64,000 nt of DNA from Bifidobacterium catenulatum subsp. kashiwanohense JCM 15439 = DSM 21854 (GTDB lineage Bacteria > Actinomycetota > Actinomycetes > Actinomycetales > Bifidobacteriaceae), in the NCBI RefSeq assembly GCF_001042615.1, contig NZ_AP012327.1, positions 930,001 to 994,000 on the forward strand, in the 5' to 3' direction. Made by a program: the position numbers and the translations under genes. The notes under the pieces are model-generated. The model was not told where the DNA came from. It searched no databases and was given only the letters and a program-made list of their open reading frames with translations. Shown one piece after another: positions 17,224 through 25,498 of the stretch (positions are counted from its first letter, which is position 1; every line of letters begins with the position of its first letter).

Positions 17224-18165
17224 TCGGAAGGACTAATATCAGCGTCGTTTTTTGTAACAAACAGCCTAAAATGGAGTCTCTGGCGTGTTACAAATCTAGA
17301 GGTCAAAAATTCACTAATAAGTGTGTCTATATCAAATCAGTATCAAAGTTACGCAAATCCCTAATAATAATACTGGGCATCTAGCCGGTTACAAACCGTC
17401 TAGACCGCTTCTCCGTTTCGCTACGAAGCTTGCCCCCGGGATTTGCTCTTCGACCCGCTCAAGGCACTCCCGGCCGCACAGCACAGCCGTATCCAACAAC
17501 CCAGACGCAAGCACACAGAGCTAACGTCCTTCACCACCTCAGCGACTTATCTGCAACTCAGAAACCACAATGGACCGCGATCCTCGCTTTTCGCGAGTTC
17601 GCTCCCATTGCTAGGTCCTTCGCCACAGAGTCACCTCGGTAATCAGGACACGCCCCATGCACCCACGTCCAGACGCCAGACACGGCCAAGCCGCAGGACA
17701 GTCAAAAGCACCAGCGGATCTCCGAGGAGAAGCAAGAACACGGAGAGTCGTTTTAAAGGCGAAATCTCCATCTCACGTGCAATCTATCAAAAATGCGTTT
17801 TTCTTCGAATCGAGATCTGGCTATTCATCTAGAGGCACTAATAAGTGAACGTAGACGAATAGTTCGTTCTCATCAATCCAAGACCAAGCCAAAAGCAAAA
17901 ACACGAGGCTCTTAGAAAACGTATCTCAGAAAAGAACAAAACAACCGTAACCACATGATCTGCTCGCCGCAGAGCGTCTTCCAAGGCCAGACCTGCCCCC
18001 CTCATCAAGATGAGGCGTATCGAAACCTCAAAAGGTTCCTCGAGATGAGACAAGCTCATCGTTCTGGCCTCTTACTATGATCTGGTTTAAAGCGATACGA
18101 AGTATCCTTAGGTGTATCATTATCACACCTGAGAGCCTATAAACGTTGAGATGACGCTATTCAAA
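17224..18165. other. Non-coding region of the CRESS-Rep element (likely origin region)
   Basis: About 940 nt upstream of rep without a credible gene; the open frames present have no ribosome site or family features. A motif CACTAATAAGTG, preceded both times by TCTAGAGG, occurs at 17312-17323 and 17836-17847. A hairpin at 18107-18133 sits next to the right attachment site. Promoter and origin functions are expected here but not proven. Confidence 0.55.
18107..18133. other. Stem-loop with 9-nt loop, candidate rolling-circle origin
   Basis: Nine-pair stem (18107-18115 with 18125-18133, one G-T pair) closing a 9-nt loop ATCATTATC, without a T-run, so not a terminator. CRESS replicons nick in a conserved nonanucleotide in the loop of such a hairpin (TAGTATTAC in circoviruses). 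TATCATTAT, overlapping the loop, matches that at 6 of 9 positions. Inference only. Confidence 0.45.
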
Positions 18166-18185
18166 TCAAATCCTGTCAGCCCGAC
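18166..18185 (+). repeat. Middle att site (20-nt tRNA-Pro 3' end copy)
   Basis: Twenty nt identical to the last 20 nt of attL and of the copy at 27184-27203. It separates the CRESS-Rep element from the larger degenerate element and shows tandem insertion. Confidence 0.85.
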
Positions 18186-18189
18186 CGTA

Positions 18190-18225
18190 ACCCCTGAAAA
18201 CATTAGGTTTTCAAGGGGGTTTAAT
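18190..18225 (+). terminator. Hairpin terminator following the middle att site
   Basis: Arms CCCCTGAAAAC and GTTTTCAAGGGG with one bulge and a short loop, then a GTTTAATT tail. Each of the three att copies is followed by such a hairpin, as if each insertion supplied a replacement tRNA terminator. Confidence 0.6.
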
Positions 18226-18456
18226 TATACCGTCGAAAACAATCCGCATACAAATGCATACAAACGCCGCGATACCTCCATGCCTGATTCACACGAGTTC
18301 GCGCTCGTGGAGGGCTCTGATCGCGTCCGCCACGTCGTCCACAGGTTCTCGCCCCTCGCGGCGCGAAACAGCCAGTCGTCATCATCCATGTCATTCATCC
18401 GCTTTTCGATGTGGTGATGTTTTCTTGGACTTCCCGGCCGGGAGGAGAACCCTCTT

Positions 18457-18713
18457 ATGGCGAAGTACAACAAGGAGCAGCGTGACAGGGCAGTGGACCT
18501 GTACATCAAATACGAGCGCTGCGCCGCCGCGGAGGGTTCCTAGGCCGGGTTAAGCAGGAGTTCCTCCGCAAGCGCGGCTTCGCGGGCGTCTCGATGGACG
18601 GGTTCATCGGCATGCTCGACGGCTACATGGTCTGGTACCGGAACAGGAGGATCAAGACGAAGTTCGGCATGAGCATCATGGCTCGTCGAGGTGCGCTCGG
18701 TCTTGCGGCATGA
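18457..18713 (+). pseudogene. IS3-family transposase remnant
   Basis: GGAGGAG then ATG 18457 opens an OrfA-like start (MAKYNKEQRDRAVDLYIKYE) that stops at 18541. In another frame the C-terminal end of an OrfB-like integrase follows to a stop at 18711-18713 (LDGYMVWYRNRRIKTKFGMS, matching the usual 'YN..RIK..LG..SP' end). The middle of the element is deleted, fusing the first ~28 codons of OrfA to the last ~55 of OrfB. It is non-functional. Confidence 0.75.
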
Positions 18714-18822
18714 TCGGTGGGGATGGAATCAATGACGAGTCCAACAAAACGTCACCAGCCCCAATTGCTTAAGAAAAATTGAAGCAAAACAGTCATTTCC
18801 TTTCCTCCCGGGAACCATCAGT

Positions 18823-19299
18823 TTGGTTGATAAGCACTCGGGAATCCATCAAGGAACCGGACGATGCCGGTGTTCTCATCCCACCGGCACCATCACCGCC
18901 GGCAATGTCCAAATTGAGCGCTCAGGGTGTACAGGAACAAGTGCCGACGCCGAACACCTTTATTTGATCACATACACTTCCGACCGAAGCGTGAGCGTGA
19001 CCGTGCGCAACGGCGATACCATGTCCGGTATTGCCAAGCGAACCGGACTGTGGCCGCTGTCCGCATGGAGTGCGCCATCCGGCAACATCAACCTGATCTA
19101 TCCGGGCAACATCGTCACCTATCGAGGCACGTCAGCTGCTGCCAGCGGATCCGTGTCCACAAGTGGTCGTGTGCATGTCGTCAAGCGTGGAGAAACTCTC
19201 AGCGGCATCTTCGGGGCCGACGGATGGCAGCGCGTCGCCCAGTTGAACAACCTCGCCAGCCCCAATCTTATTTACCCCGGTCAGCGGCTCCGCTACTGA
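18823..19299 (+). pseudogene. Phage endolysin remnant, two LysM domains only
   Basis: The C-terminal part carries two LysM peptidoglycan-binding modules: SVTVRNGDTMSGIAKRTG with NLIYPGNIVTY, and HVVKRGETLSGIF with NLIYPGQRLRY at the very end. The upstream part has no catalytic domain and no good start (a TTG opens the frame), so this is the wall-binding tail of a lysin whose enzymatic half was lost. The holin gene follows 63 nt later, the normal phage lysis order. Confidence 0.75.
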
Positions 19300-19362
19300 C
19301 CCAAACCATTGTGGCCTTCGACACCATGCCGGAGGCCACTCTCATCATCTAAGGAGAAACCC

Positions 19363-19653
19363 ATGGATATTTCCACCGCAACCACCCTTGCCTCTGGGAT
19401 TGTGGGCCTGATCGTGCCCGCCGTCGTGCAGGCCTTTAAGAAGTACATTCCCAGTGGATACGTCGGGCTTGTCTCTTTGGCCGCATCCATCCTGTTCGGC
19501 ACCATCGCCATCGCCGCCACCGGCGGATTCGACGGCACCCACACATGGGGAATCACGCTCGCAGGAATAGTGGGCGTCGCCCAGACCGTGTACACGCTCG
19601 TTAACCAAGTGCTCGACGGGGAACTATCCAAAGATAAACTGCGCAACCAGTAG
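19363..19653 (+). CDS. Phage holin
   Basis: A 96-aa small membrane protein with two or three hydrophobic segments (LASGIVGLIVPAVVQAF, LVSLAASILFGTIAIAA, ITLAGIVGVAQTVYTLV) and a charged C-terminus (GELSKDKLRNQ), as for holins of actinobacterial phages. AAGGAG lies 7 nt before ATG 19363. It follows the LysM endolysin remnant. The gene looks intact but is orphaned from other phage genes. Confidence 0.75.
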   Translation: MDISTATTLASGIVGLIVPAVVQAFKKYIPSGYVGLVSLAASILFGTIAIAATGGFDGTHTWGITLAGIVGVAQTVYTLVNQVLDGELSKDKLRNQ

Positions 19654-19718
19654 TCTGATTTATACTACTTCAATTTACGTGGACTCGGCCAGTTGGCTGG
19701 ATCCACGTAAATCTGTAG

Positions 19719-20918
19719 CTACTTCTGAGGGGAAGAGTTGTTTGCCGACTGCTTATCGTTTTTAACAGCAAGAGGACAATCAACATATAGGAGGCTGCCC
19801 TTCTTGTATGGAATGACCGTGAGGAGTCGGTCGCATTTGTGCATGATCGCTCGTAAGGAGTTAGTTGCCTCCGTATCGGCAGTGAATCGATGCTTGATGC
19901 GAGTTTCCACTCGTTGAAGGCTTTCTGCTTGGCTAGCCCCGGCAGTACTGAGTTCGAGTACAAGTGCGTCTGCAATTAGAATGGACAGTACGTCATTTTT
20001 CCAAGAAAAAGCTCCATGGACTTTGCTGACAAGTTCCTTCCTGCGGAGGAAAATGACATCGGTGCTGTGTTCGGGCTGTATAAATCTAATCGCTTCAGTT
20101 GGGCTAGTCACATCAATGGCTGCAGGAAGAGCACTGGGATCAATGCCTTCGGGCACTCTAGTGTTAGGAGGCAAGACCACCATTTTCTCGGTGGCCACTT
20201 CCGAATCTTCCGCTGAAGCCACTACCTGTTCTTTCCAAGCTTTTTTATCGATGTTGAGTTGGAACTGCTTGTTAATTGCGGTGATGAGATTCAGCATATT
20301 AATGATGACAATTGTTAGCATGCTGAAAAATGACGTTCCGGCATAATATCGGTCACGATATGAAAGCTTTGCCGCTCTTGCTTTGTCTCCCTTGGGGTCA
20401 GCATGAACCAAATCTGAGTACAGCCAAGCTTCGCCTATCAGGAGATCAGATAAGGGTCGACCCTCGGGAACATTATCTTTGTCATACATTTGAATCGAAT
20501 AAGATTCACCGTTGTTTTTATCGTGTAGATCTCGAAATTTCTTTCGACAAAAATCGAAACACTGCTTGGCCTGTCCAGTCAATTGCTTTCCGTCAAGTAG
20601 CATATCGATCGAGCGGAATACTTTTTCAAGATACACGGGTTCAGATTCGAGGATGCATGGCCTTGTGCGAGCTGCTAGAGATTCAAAAATCTCTTGGTCG
20701 GGCATTATGTATTTGATTCGAGTAGGTTGCCCTTCCTTGTAGCTAATTGTCATTGAGGGTTTAACATATTTCTCGACAGAGTTATTTTGGACTAGCGAAT
20801 GTGCTTCTACGCGGCGTGCTCGAATCACAAAGCGGCGCAAAATGTCTCTCGCCTCCAGATCGTCTACAGGATGGCGTAGCTTCGACTGCTTTTTGGTCGA
20901 GTCGGTTTTCTTAGACAT
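19719..20918 (-). CDS. Uncharacterised protein with a central membrane segment
   Basis: A 399-aa protein with no family that I recognise. The N-terminus is basic (MSKKTDSTKKQSKL), the middle has one long hydrophobic stretch (FFSMLTIVIINMLNLITAI, about residue 205) and the C-terminal half is mixed alpha/beta. ATG 20918 has GAAAGGTG just upstream. It is transcribed divergently from the cytosine methyltransferase and lies beside phage lysis remnants, a position often held by phage-carried defence or superinfection genes. That role is a guess. Confidence 0.7.
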   Translation of the reverse strand: MSKKTDSTKKQSKLRHPVDDLEARDILRRFVIRARRVEAHSLVQNNSVEKYVKPSMTISYKEGQPTRIKYIMPDQEIFESLAARTRPCILESEPVYLEKVFRSIDMLLDGKQLTGQAKQCFDFCRKKFRDLHDKNNGESYSIQMYDKDNVPEGRPLSDLLIGEAWLYSDLVHADPKGDKARAAKLSYRDRYYAGTSFFSMLTIVIINMLNLITAINKQFQLNIDKKAWKEQVVASAEDSEVATEKMVVLPPNTRVPEGIDPSALPAAIDVTSPTEAIRFIQPEHSTDVIFLRRKELVSKVHGAFSWKNDVLSILIADALVLELSTAGASQAESLQRVETRIKHRFTADTEATNSLRAIMHKCDRLLTVIPYKKGSLLYVDCPLAVKNDKQSANNSSPQK

Positions 20919-21037
20919 CAGCACCTTTCAGTAAGACATTTTGTCGTGCGGCATACACATAATATACCTTTAGTCGAACGAATGTTCGAAATGTCCGACA
21001 TATGCTTCTCCGGGAATTTTTGTCATCATAATGATAT

Positions 21038-22399
21038 ATGTTCTTCCCTATGAGTAGCGCTATCGAATCAAACCTTAGCACCCAAGCCACCGATGGCTTT
21101 GATGAAGCAACTGAGCTTATCACGTTGTTGCGTGGTTCTATGACGCGCCGTCAGCTTGCCGAGTCGTTGCATGTATCCACCTCGACTGTGGAGCGCTGGG
21201 AGTTGGGCAAGGTGGAGTGCAAGCCTGCTTATGTTCCTGCGCTGCGTGAATTGTATTTCGGCACCACGCATGAAGACGGCACCGATTTCCGCACCATTGA
21301 CCTGTTTGCCGGCATCGGCGGCATCCGTCGTGGTTTTGCTTCGGCTGGCGGGCATGCGGTGTTCTCTTCGGAATGGAATGAGTTCTCGGCCCGCACGTAT
21401 CGCACGAACTATGGGTTCACCGAGCAGATGGCCGGAGACATCACCAAGGTGGACGTGGATGACATTCCCGACTGCGATGTGGTGCTCGCGGGCTTCCCGT
21501 GCCAGCCGTTCAGCGTGGCTGGAGTATCGAAGAAACGCAGCCTAGGCCGTGAGACCGGATTCCGGGACAAGACGCAAGGCACGCTGTTCTTCGACGTGGC
21601 GCGCATCATCGCGGCGAAACGTCCGGCGGCGTTCCTGTTGGAGAACGTGAAGAATCTGACCTCGCACGACCGGGGCCGCACCTTCAAAGTCATCCTCGAT
21701 GCCCTGCAGAACGAGCTGGGCTACGAGGTGCATTGGAAGGTCATCGACGGACAGCACTTCGTTCCCCAGCACCGCGAACGTATCTACATCGTCGGCTTCC
21801 GCTCGCATACCGACTTCACATGGGATGACCTCAAGCTCCCCGAACATAAGCCCGTGCTCGCTGACATCCTTCATAAAAACGACGGCACCGAGCCGTATCT
21901 GCCTTGGGACGGCGACCGGTACTTCGACTACGAGCACAACAAGGTGCAGGACAAATACACGCTCACCCCACGCCTGTGGCAGTACCTGCAGGACTACAAG
22001 GCCAAGCACGAGGCCATGGGACATGGCTTCGGCTATGGCTTGGTGACGCCTGACATGGTGTCCCGTACCTTGTCCGCCCGCTATCACAAGGACGGTTCCG
22101 AGATATTGGTCGCGCAGGAAGGTGAACGCCCCCGCCGGCTCACTCCGCGCGAATGCGCCCGCCTCATGGGATACCCGGATGATCTGCGCATTCCCGTCTC
22201 GGACACGCAGGCCTATCGCCAGTTCGGCAACTCCGTGGTCGTACCAGCCATCGCGGAGATCGCCCGCATCATGCGTCCCCATATCCTCAAGGTCATGCAG
22301 GAGAACAAGGCCCCCGAACTGATCTCCGATTCCGAACTGGCCGACGAGGCGATCCAAAAGGCCCGCCAACTGGCCGTCGCCGGCGCAAGCCACGACTGA
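21038..22399 (+). CDS. DNA (cytosine-5)-methyltransferase with N-terminal helix-turn-helix
   Basis: A 453-aa C5 methyltransferase. Residues ~25-75 form an XRE/MerR-like helix-turn-helix ([20 protein letters not shown]). The catalytic part has motif [14 protein letters not shown], motif [10 protein letters not shown] with the nucleophilic Cys, motif VI ENVKNL, motif [15 protein letters not shown] and motif [12 protein letters not shown]. The N-terminal helix-turn-helix is typical of C5 enzymes that repress their own promoter. It is followed by an MvaI/BcnI-type nuclease, whose relatives cut CCWGG or CCSGG, so the methylated site is probably of that type. Start could be ATG 21038 or 21050. Confidence 0.93.
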   Translation: MFFPMSSAIESNLSTQATDGFDEATELITLLRGSMTRRQLAESLHVSTSTVERWELGKVECKPAYVPALRELYFGTTHEDGTDFRTIDLFAGIGGIRRGFASAGGHAVFSSEWNEFSARTYRTNYGFTEQMAGDITKVDVDDIPDCDVVLAGFPCQPFSVAGVSKKRSLGRETGFRDKTQGTLFFDVARIIAAKRPAAFLLENVKNLTSHDRGRTFKVILDALQNELGYEVHWKVIDGQHFVPQHRERIYIVGFRSHTDFTWDDLKLPEHKPVLADILHKNDGTEPYLPWDGDRYFDYEHNKVQDKYTLTPRLWQYLQDYKAKHEAMGHGFGYGLVTPDMVSRTLSARYHKDGSEILVAQEGERPRRLTPRECARLMGYPDDLRIPVSDTQAYRQFGNSVVVPAIAEIARIMRPHILKVMQENKAPELISDSELADEAIQKARQLAVAGASHD

Positions 22400-22461
22400 A
22401 ACGACACGCCGCTAGACCGTTGATGCTTTGGCGCTGACATTGGCATGGGTATTGTTGAGGT

Positions 22462-23892
22462 ATGCGCGATACCCATGTCAACGACGATCAGCAATGGTAC
22501 GACACGGCCGACATCCAGCAGGTCCACGACCTGTTGACCCGAGCCGGTGCCGAAAGCATCTGGGTCAAGCGGCTGGTGCCCAACAACAACTCGAAACAGC
22601 AGATCTTCCTAGGCAACGATCCCTCCGACCTAGCTTTCCTTCCCCTCGGCACGCCGTGGTACACGGATCCGAAATCACAGAAGAAGAAAGCCGGGCCGCT
22701 GCTGATTCGCATTCCGGTTCCGTGGCGATGGGTCACGCCTGACGGCGAGTTCGACGCGCCGAACGCCAACATGTGCTTCTACCCGCAATATCCCGAGGTA
22801 AGGTTCTCCGGCTTCCTGAAGGGATGCAAGGAAGGCCCGTCCGAGCTGTTGAGCGAGACGAAACGTGGCCACGAAGAGGGACGCTGCTTGTTCTTCGGAA
22901 CCGTGAAGGACACGGGCGAAGGAATGGGACATGTTGTCGCCTTGGTCGTCGGCGCTCCATCGCCGGCCGCCCAATACGTCTTGAACATGGACACATTCGA
23001 GAAAGGGCACGTCTGCCCGGTCGTGTTCCAAGGCCAGAGAAAGCCCGGCGAATTCTCCATCCTTGAGGAAGCTCTTCTCGGCATCATGGGCAAGAAGATC
23101 ATCCCATGGCGTCTGCGCAACGACGGAACCATCGACAAGCCATACATCGCTCCCAACGCTCCCGGACTGACTCTGGAGGCGGAACTCGGCGTGGGAGAGA
23201 ACGCCATTCCCGGCCCGGACTTCGACATCTGGGAGCTCAAGGCCATCAAACAACCATCCCTTGAGCGGCGCAGCAACCACCGGGTCACCTTGTTCACGCC
23301 GCAGCCCGACACGGGATGGATAACGGGACAATCCCAAGCCGATTTCGTCCTGCGCTACGGACATGTCAGCGGCACCGACGAAAACGGCAATCCCGACGAG
23401 TACTACTTCACTTCGGGCGACATTAACCGCCCCGGCGAAGACAAAGAGGGAGCGAAACTCAACCTTAAACTCGTCGGCTTCACCGATGCCAAGCACTTCG
23501 ATCCCAACGGGATGATCGCCCTATACGACAAGCAGACCGGCGAACTCGCCGCCGGATGGTCATACCTCAAGCTACTGGAACACTGGCAGCGCAAGCACAA
23601 CCGCGCCGCTTACGTGCCGTATCTCAGGGAAAAAGAAGACGGGAAGACCACGGTAGAATTTGGCCCACTCGTCACCCTCGGCATCTCCACCAGCTTCGGC
23701 CTGTTCCTAAAAGCCTTCCAAGACGGCAAGGTCATCTACGACCCCGGCGACAAAATCACCCTCAAAGATGGCAAATGGACGCCCCATTCCCGAAGCCAAT
23801 TCCGCATCAACCTCAACGACATCTCGGCCATCTACCAAGAAGTAAAAGAAGTGGATCTGCGAGATTCCGATTCTTCGCAAAAAGAGGAATAG
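22462..23892 (+). CDS. MvaI/BcnI-family restriction endonuclease with extra N-terminal domain
   Basis: A 476-aa protein. The C-terminal ~240 residues resemble MvaI/BcnI, including the PD-(D/E)XK core with Asp in GPDFDIWELKAIK (Glu-x-Lys) around residue 255. MvaI itself is about 245 aa; here an additional ~200-aa N-terminal domain (WVKRLVPNNNSKQQIFLG) resembles B3-like effector domains such as that of EcoRII, which bind a second site to activate cleavage. GAGG precedes ATG 22462. It follows the methyltransferase by 62 nt, forming a type II restriction-modification pair. Confidence 0.82.
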   Translation: MRDTHVNDDQQWYDTADIQQVHDLLTRAGAESIWVKRLVPNNNSKQQIFLGNDPSDLAFLPLGTPWYTDPKSQKKKAGPLLIRIPVPWRWVTPDGEFDAPNANMCFYPQYPEVRFSGFLKGCKEGPSELLSETKRGHEEGRCLFFGTVKDTGEGMGHVVALVVGAPSPAAQYVLNMDTFEKGHVCPVVFQGQRKPGEFSILEEALLGIMGKKIIPWRLRNDGTIDKPYIAPNAPGLTLEAELGVGENAIPGPDFDIWELKAIKQPSLERRSNHRVTLFTPQPDTGWITGQSQADFVLRYGHVSGTDENGNPDEYYFTSGDINRPGEDKEGAKLNLKLVGFTDAKHFDPNGMIALYDKQTGELAAGWSYLKLLEHWQRKHNRAAYVPYLREKEDGKTTVEFGPLVTLGISTSFGLFLKAFQDGKVIYDPGDKITLKDGKWTPHSRSQFRINLNDISAIYQEVKEVDLRDSDSSQKEE

Positions 23893-23894
23893 CC

Positions 23895-25076
23895 ATGGCA
23901 ATGATAATGTGTCCCGGCTGCGGAACAAGTATTTCCGACAAAGCGTTGTCCTGCCCGCAATGTGGTTTTGTCGGCGACGATCCGAGTCGTCCGATTTCTC
24001 AACAAGCAGTTTATGAGATGGTGCCAAAGTTCCAAGTTGAGATTGATCGTTGGGATCCACAATCGCAATCATTGGTGGGCGAGTCATTGGATATGTCCTT
24101 GGAGACCCGGCGTAAAATCTTCGGCTTCCTAGGCAATCTGGAACAGCTCCAGACGCTTGCACCAGGGCTGTTCCAGCTCATCAAGGAATTCTCCAACAAA
24201 GATGAAGCCACATTGGTGGCTCATTTGCCCGAGGAGATCATGAAGATGGTTGAAGAAGGAAAGCTCTTCTTCAAGGAGGATGCCAACGGGAAGATTATGC
24301 CGCAAGTGTTCGACGTGAACGGGAAGTTCTATAAGCAGGTGCGGCTTGACTGGGAGCAGATGTCGCCTGATGTCATGGATACAATGCGGCACTTGCAGAC
24401 TCAGGTGGCCATCGCAATGGTGTTGTCCGAGGTCCGCAGCCTTAGGGACCAAATCGAAGGTATTCGAGTGGACTTGCAGAATGACCGTCTGGCACTGGCT
24501 GAAGGCGCTTGGGATAAACTCATGCAAGCCCGTGTCATTGAAGATTCACGGCTGCGCGATGCATTGATAGTACAAGCCATATCATCCGCGACCGATGCCA
24601 AGCGAACATTGATGCGTAATTTCGCGGAGAACGTCAAATACCTGAAAGCCCATTCCAATGAGCGTATAGACAAGAAACTGATTTCTGCCGTCACTCAGCA
24701 AAATCAATCGAGGGCTGCCGATGCGTTCAACGATCTGGCGCAGATCACCAATGCTGTACGTGTCGAAGGCGCTGGATATGCCATGCTCAATCAAAACGAG
24801 GCGAGCATGGTATGTTTGGAACAGTTCCGAGAATTCATCGACGCGAATAAACTTAACGAGCGAGACACCTTACTGGCAATTAACTCGCATCTCCCGGTTG
24901 GGTCGAAGATGCCTGACATGGTTGACCAATTCGAGGATCTGGCGCTAAGGATCACGGCGCTAGACGGCGCGTCGCAGCTAGACCGTATCCCCCAAAGATT
25001 GCTTGAGCCATTCAGACCTGAGCCGGAGACGAACGAAAGCAACAGTGAAGAGGAGGACGGCAACAATGTTCCGTAA
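23895..25076 (+). CDS. Zinc-ribbon protein of unknown function, R-M linked
   Basis: A 393-aa protein that opens with a zinc ribbon (CPGCGTSISDKALSCPQCGF), followed by a long, mostly alpha-helical body and an acidic tail (NSEEEDG). I recognise no enzyme motif. It starts 2 nt after the endonuclease stop with AAAGAGG as ribosome site, and the next gene overlaps its end, so all are one transcript with the R-M pair. It may be an accessory of the restriction system or an independent defence gene; no function is claimed. Confidence 0.75.
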   Translation: MAMIMCPGCGTSISDKALSCPQCGFVGDDPSRPISQQAVYEMVPKFQVEIDRWDPQSQSLVGESLDMSLETRRKIFGFLGNLEQLQTLAPGLFQLIKEFSNKDEATLVAHLPEEIMKMVEEGKLFFKEDANGKIMPQVFDVNGKFYKQVRLDWEQMSPDVMDTMRHLQTQVAIAMVLSEVRSLRDQIEGIRVDLQNDRLALAEGAWDKLMQARVIEDSRLRDALIVQAISSATDAKRTLMRNFAENVKYLKAHSNERIDKKLISAVTQQNQSRAADAFNDLAQITNAVRVEGAGYAMLNQNEASMVCLEQFREFIDANKLNERDTLLAINSHLPVGSKMPDMVDQFEDLALRITALDGASQLDRIPQRLLEPFRPEPETNESNSEEEDGNNVP

Positions 25077-25413
25077 GAAGAAGAATGATCCAGCTCAGAG
25101 CGAGGGGACTGAAAACAGTCCTCAAAGAAAGTCCGTTAACGATGCTCAAGATGCCGTTGCGCCCCATGGCCACGCTTTCATGCGCAAGACAATCAAGCGT
25201 TGCGAAAACTGCGATAGCGAGTTGGAAAGCACGAGAAAGTCCAATTTGTGCGAAGCATGTGAGAAGGAACAACTGCAGAAAAATGTCAAGAAAGGTGCGG
25301 CAGCTGCTGCTGCTATCGGCCTAGCAAAAGTGGTTATTCCGAAAGTTGCCCCATATGCCAAGAAAGCCGCTCCATTGGTAGCCAATGCTGTAAAAAAGAT
25401 AGTGTTTAGATAG
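25066..25413 (+). CDS. Small zinc-ribbon protein with Ala-rich hydrophobic tail
   Basis: A 115-aa protein overlapping the preceding gene by 11 nt, with GAGGAGG upstream of ATG 25066. A Cys4 treble-clef-like motif (CENCDSELESTRKSNLCEAC) lies at about residues 45-64, followed by a Lys/Ala-rich segment (KKGAAAAAAIGLAKVVIPKV) that could be an amphipathic or membrane-associating helix. Translational coupling suggests a partner of the 393-aa zinc-ribbon protein. Function unknown. Confidence 0.7.
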   Translation: MFRKKKNDPAQSEGTENSPQRKSVNDAQDAVAPHGHAFMRKTIKRCENCDSELESTRKSNLCEACEKEQLQKNVKKGAAAAAAIGLAKVVIPKVAPYAKKAAPLVANAVKKIVFR

Positions 25414-25498
25414 CAAAACAGTCTTCCAATGTCGCAAATTCAGAGCGGCTGCGCAATAATGCGATGCTCTATGGATTATGGATTCGGAGTGCTGAGCA

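Larger units (their letters stand above)
15774..18185. mobile_element. Integrated small CRESS-Rep plasmid-like element
   Basis: A 2.4-kb insertion bounded by the tRNA-Pro 3' end and its 20-nt repeat at 18166-18185. It contains one substantial gene, a circovirus-like HUH Rep, plus about 940 nt of non-coding DNA with short repeats and a hairpin that may be the replication origin. No integrase, mobilisation or cargo gene is visible. Such Rep proteins are known from the small Bifidobacterium plasmid p4M; this looks like the same class captured in the chromosome. Confidence 0.8.

Noticed and set aside
17359..17382. TAATAATAATACT segment as CRESS nonanucleotide origin
   Set aside because: The complementary strand has a TATTATT resemblance, but the flanking stem is only three base pairs, weaker than the hairpin at 18107-18133.
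17443..17832. 129-codon frame in the non-coding part of the CRESS-Rep element
   Set aside because: Pro/Ser/Arg-rich composition, no ribosome site, overlapping alternatives in other frames; more likely origin/spacer DNA.
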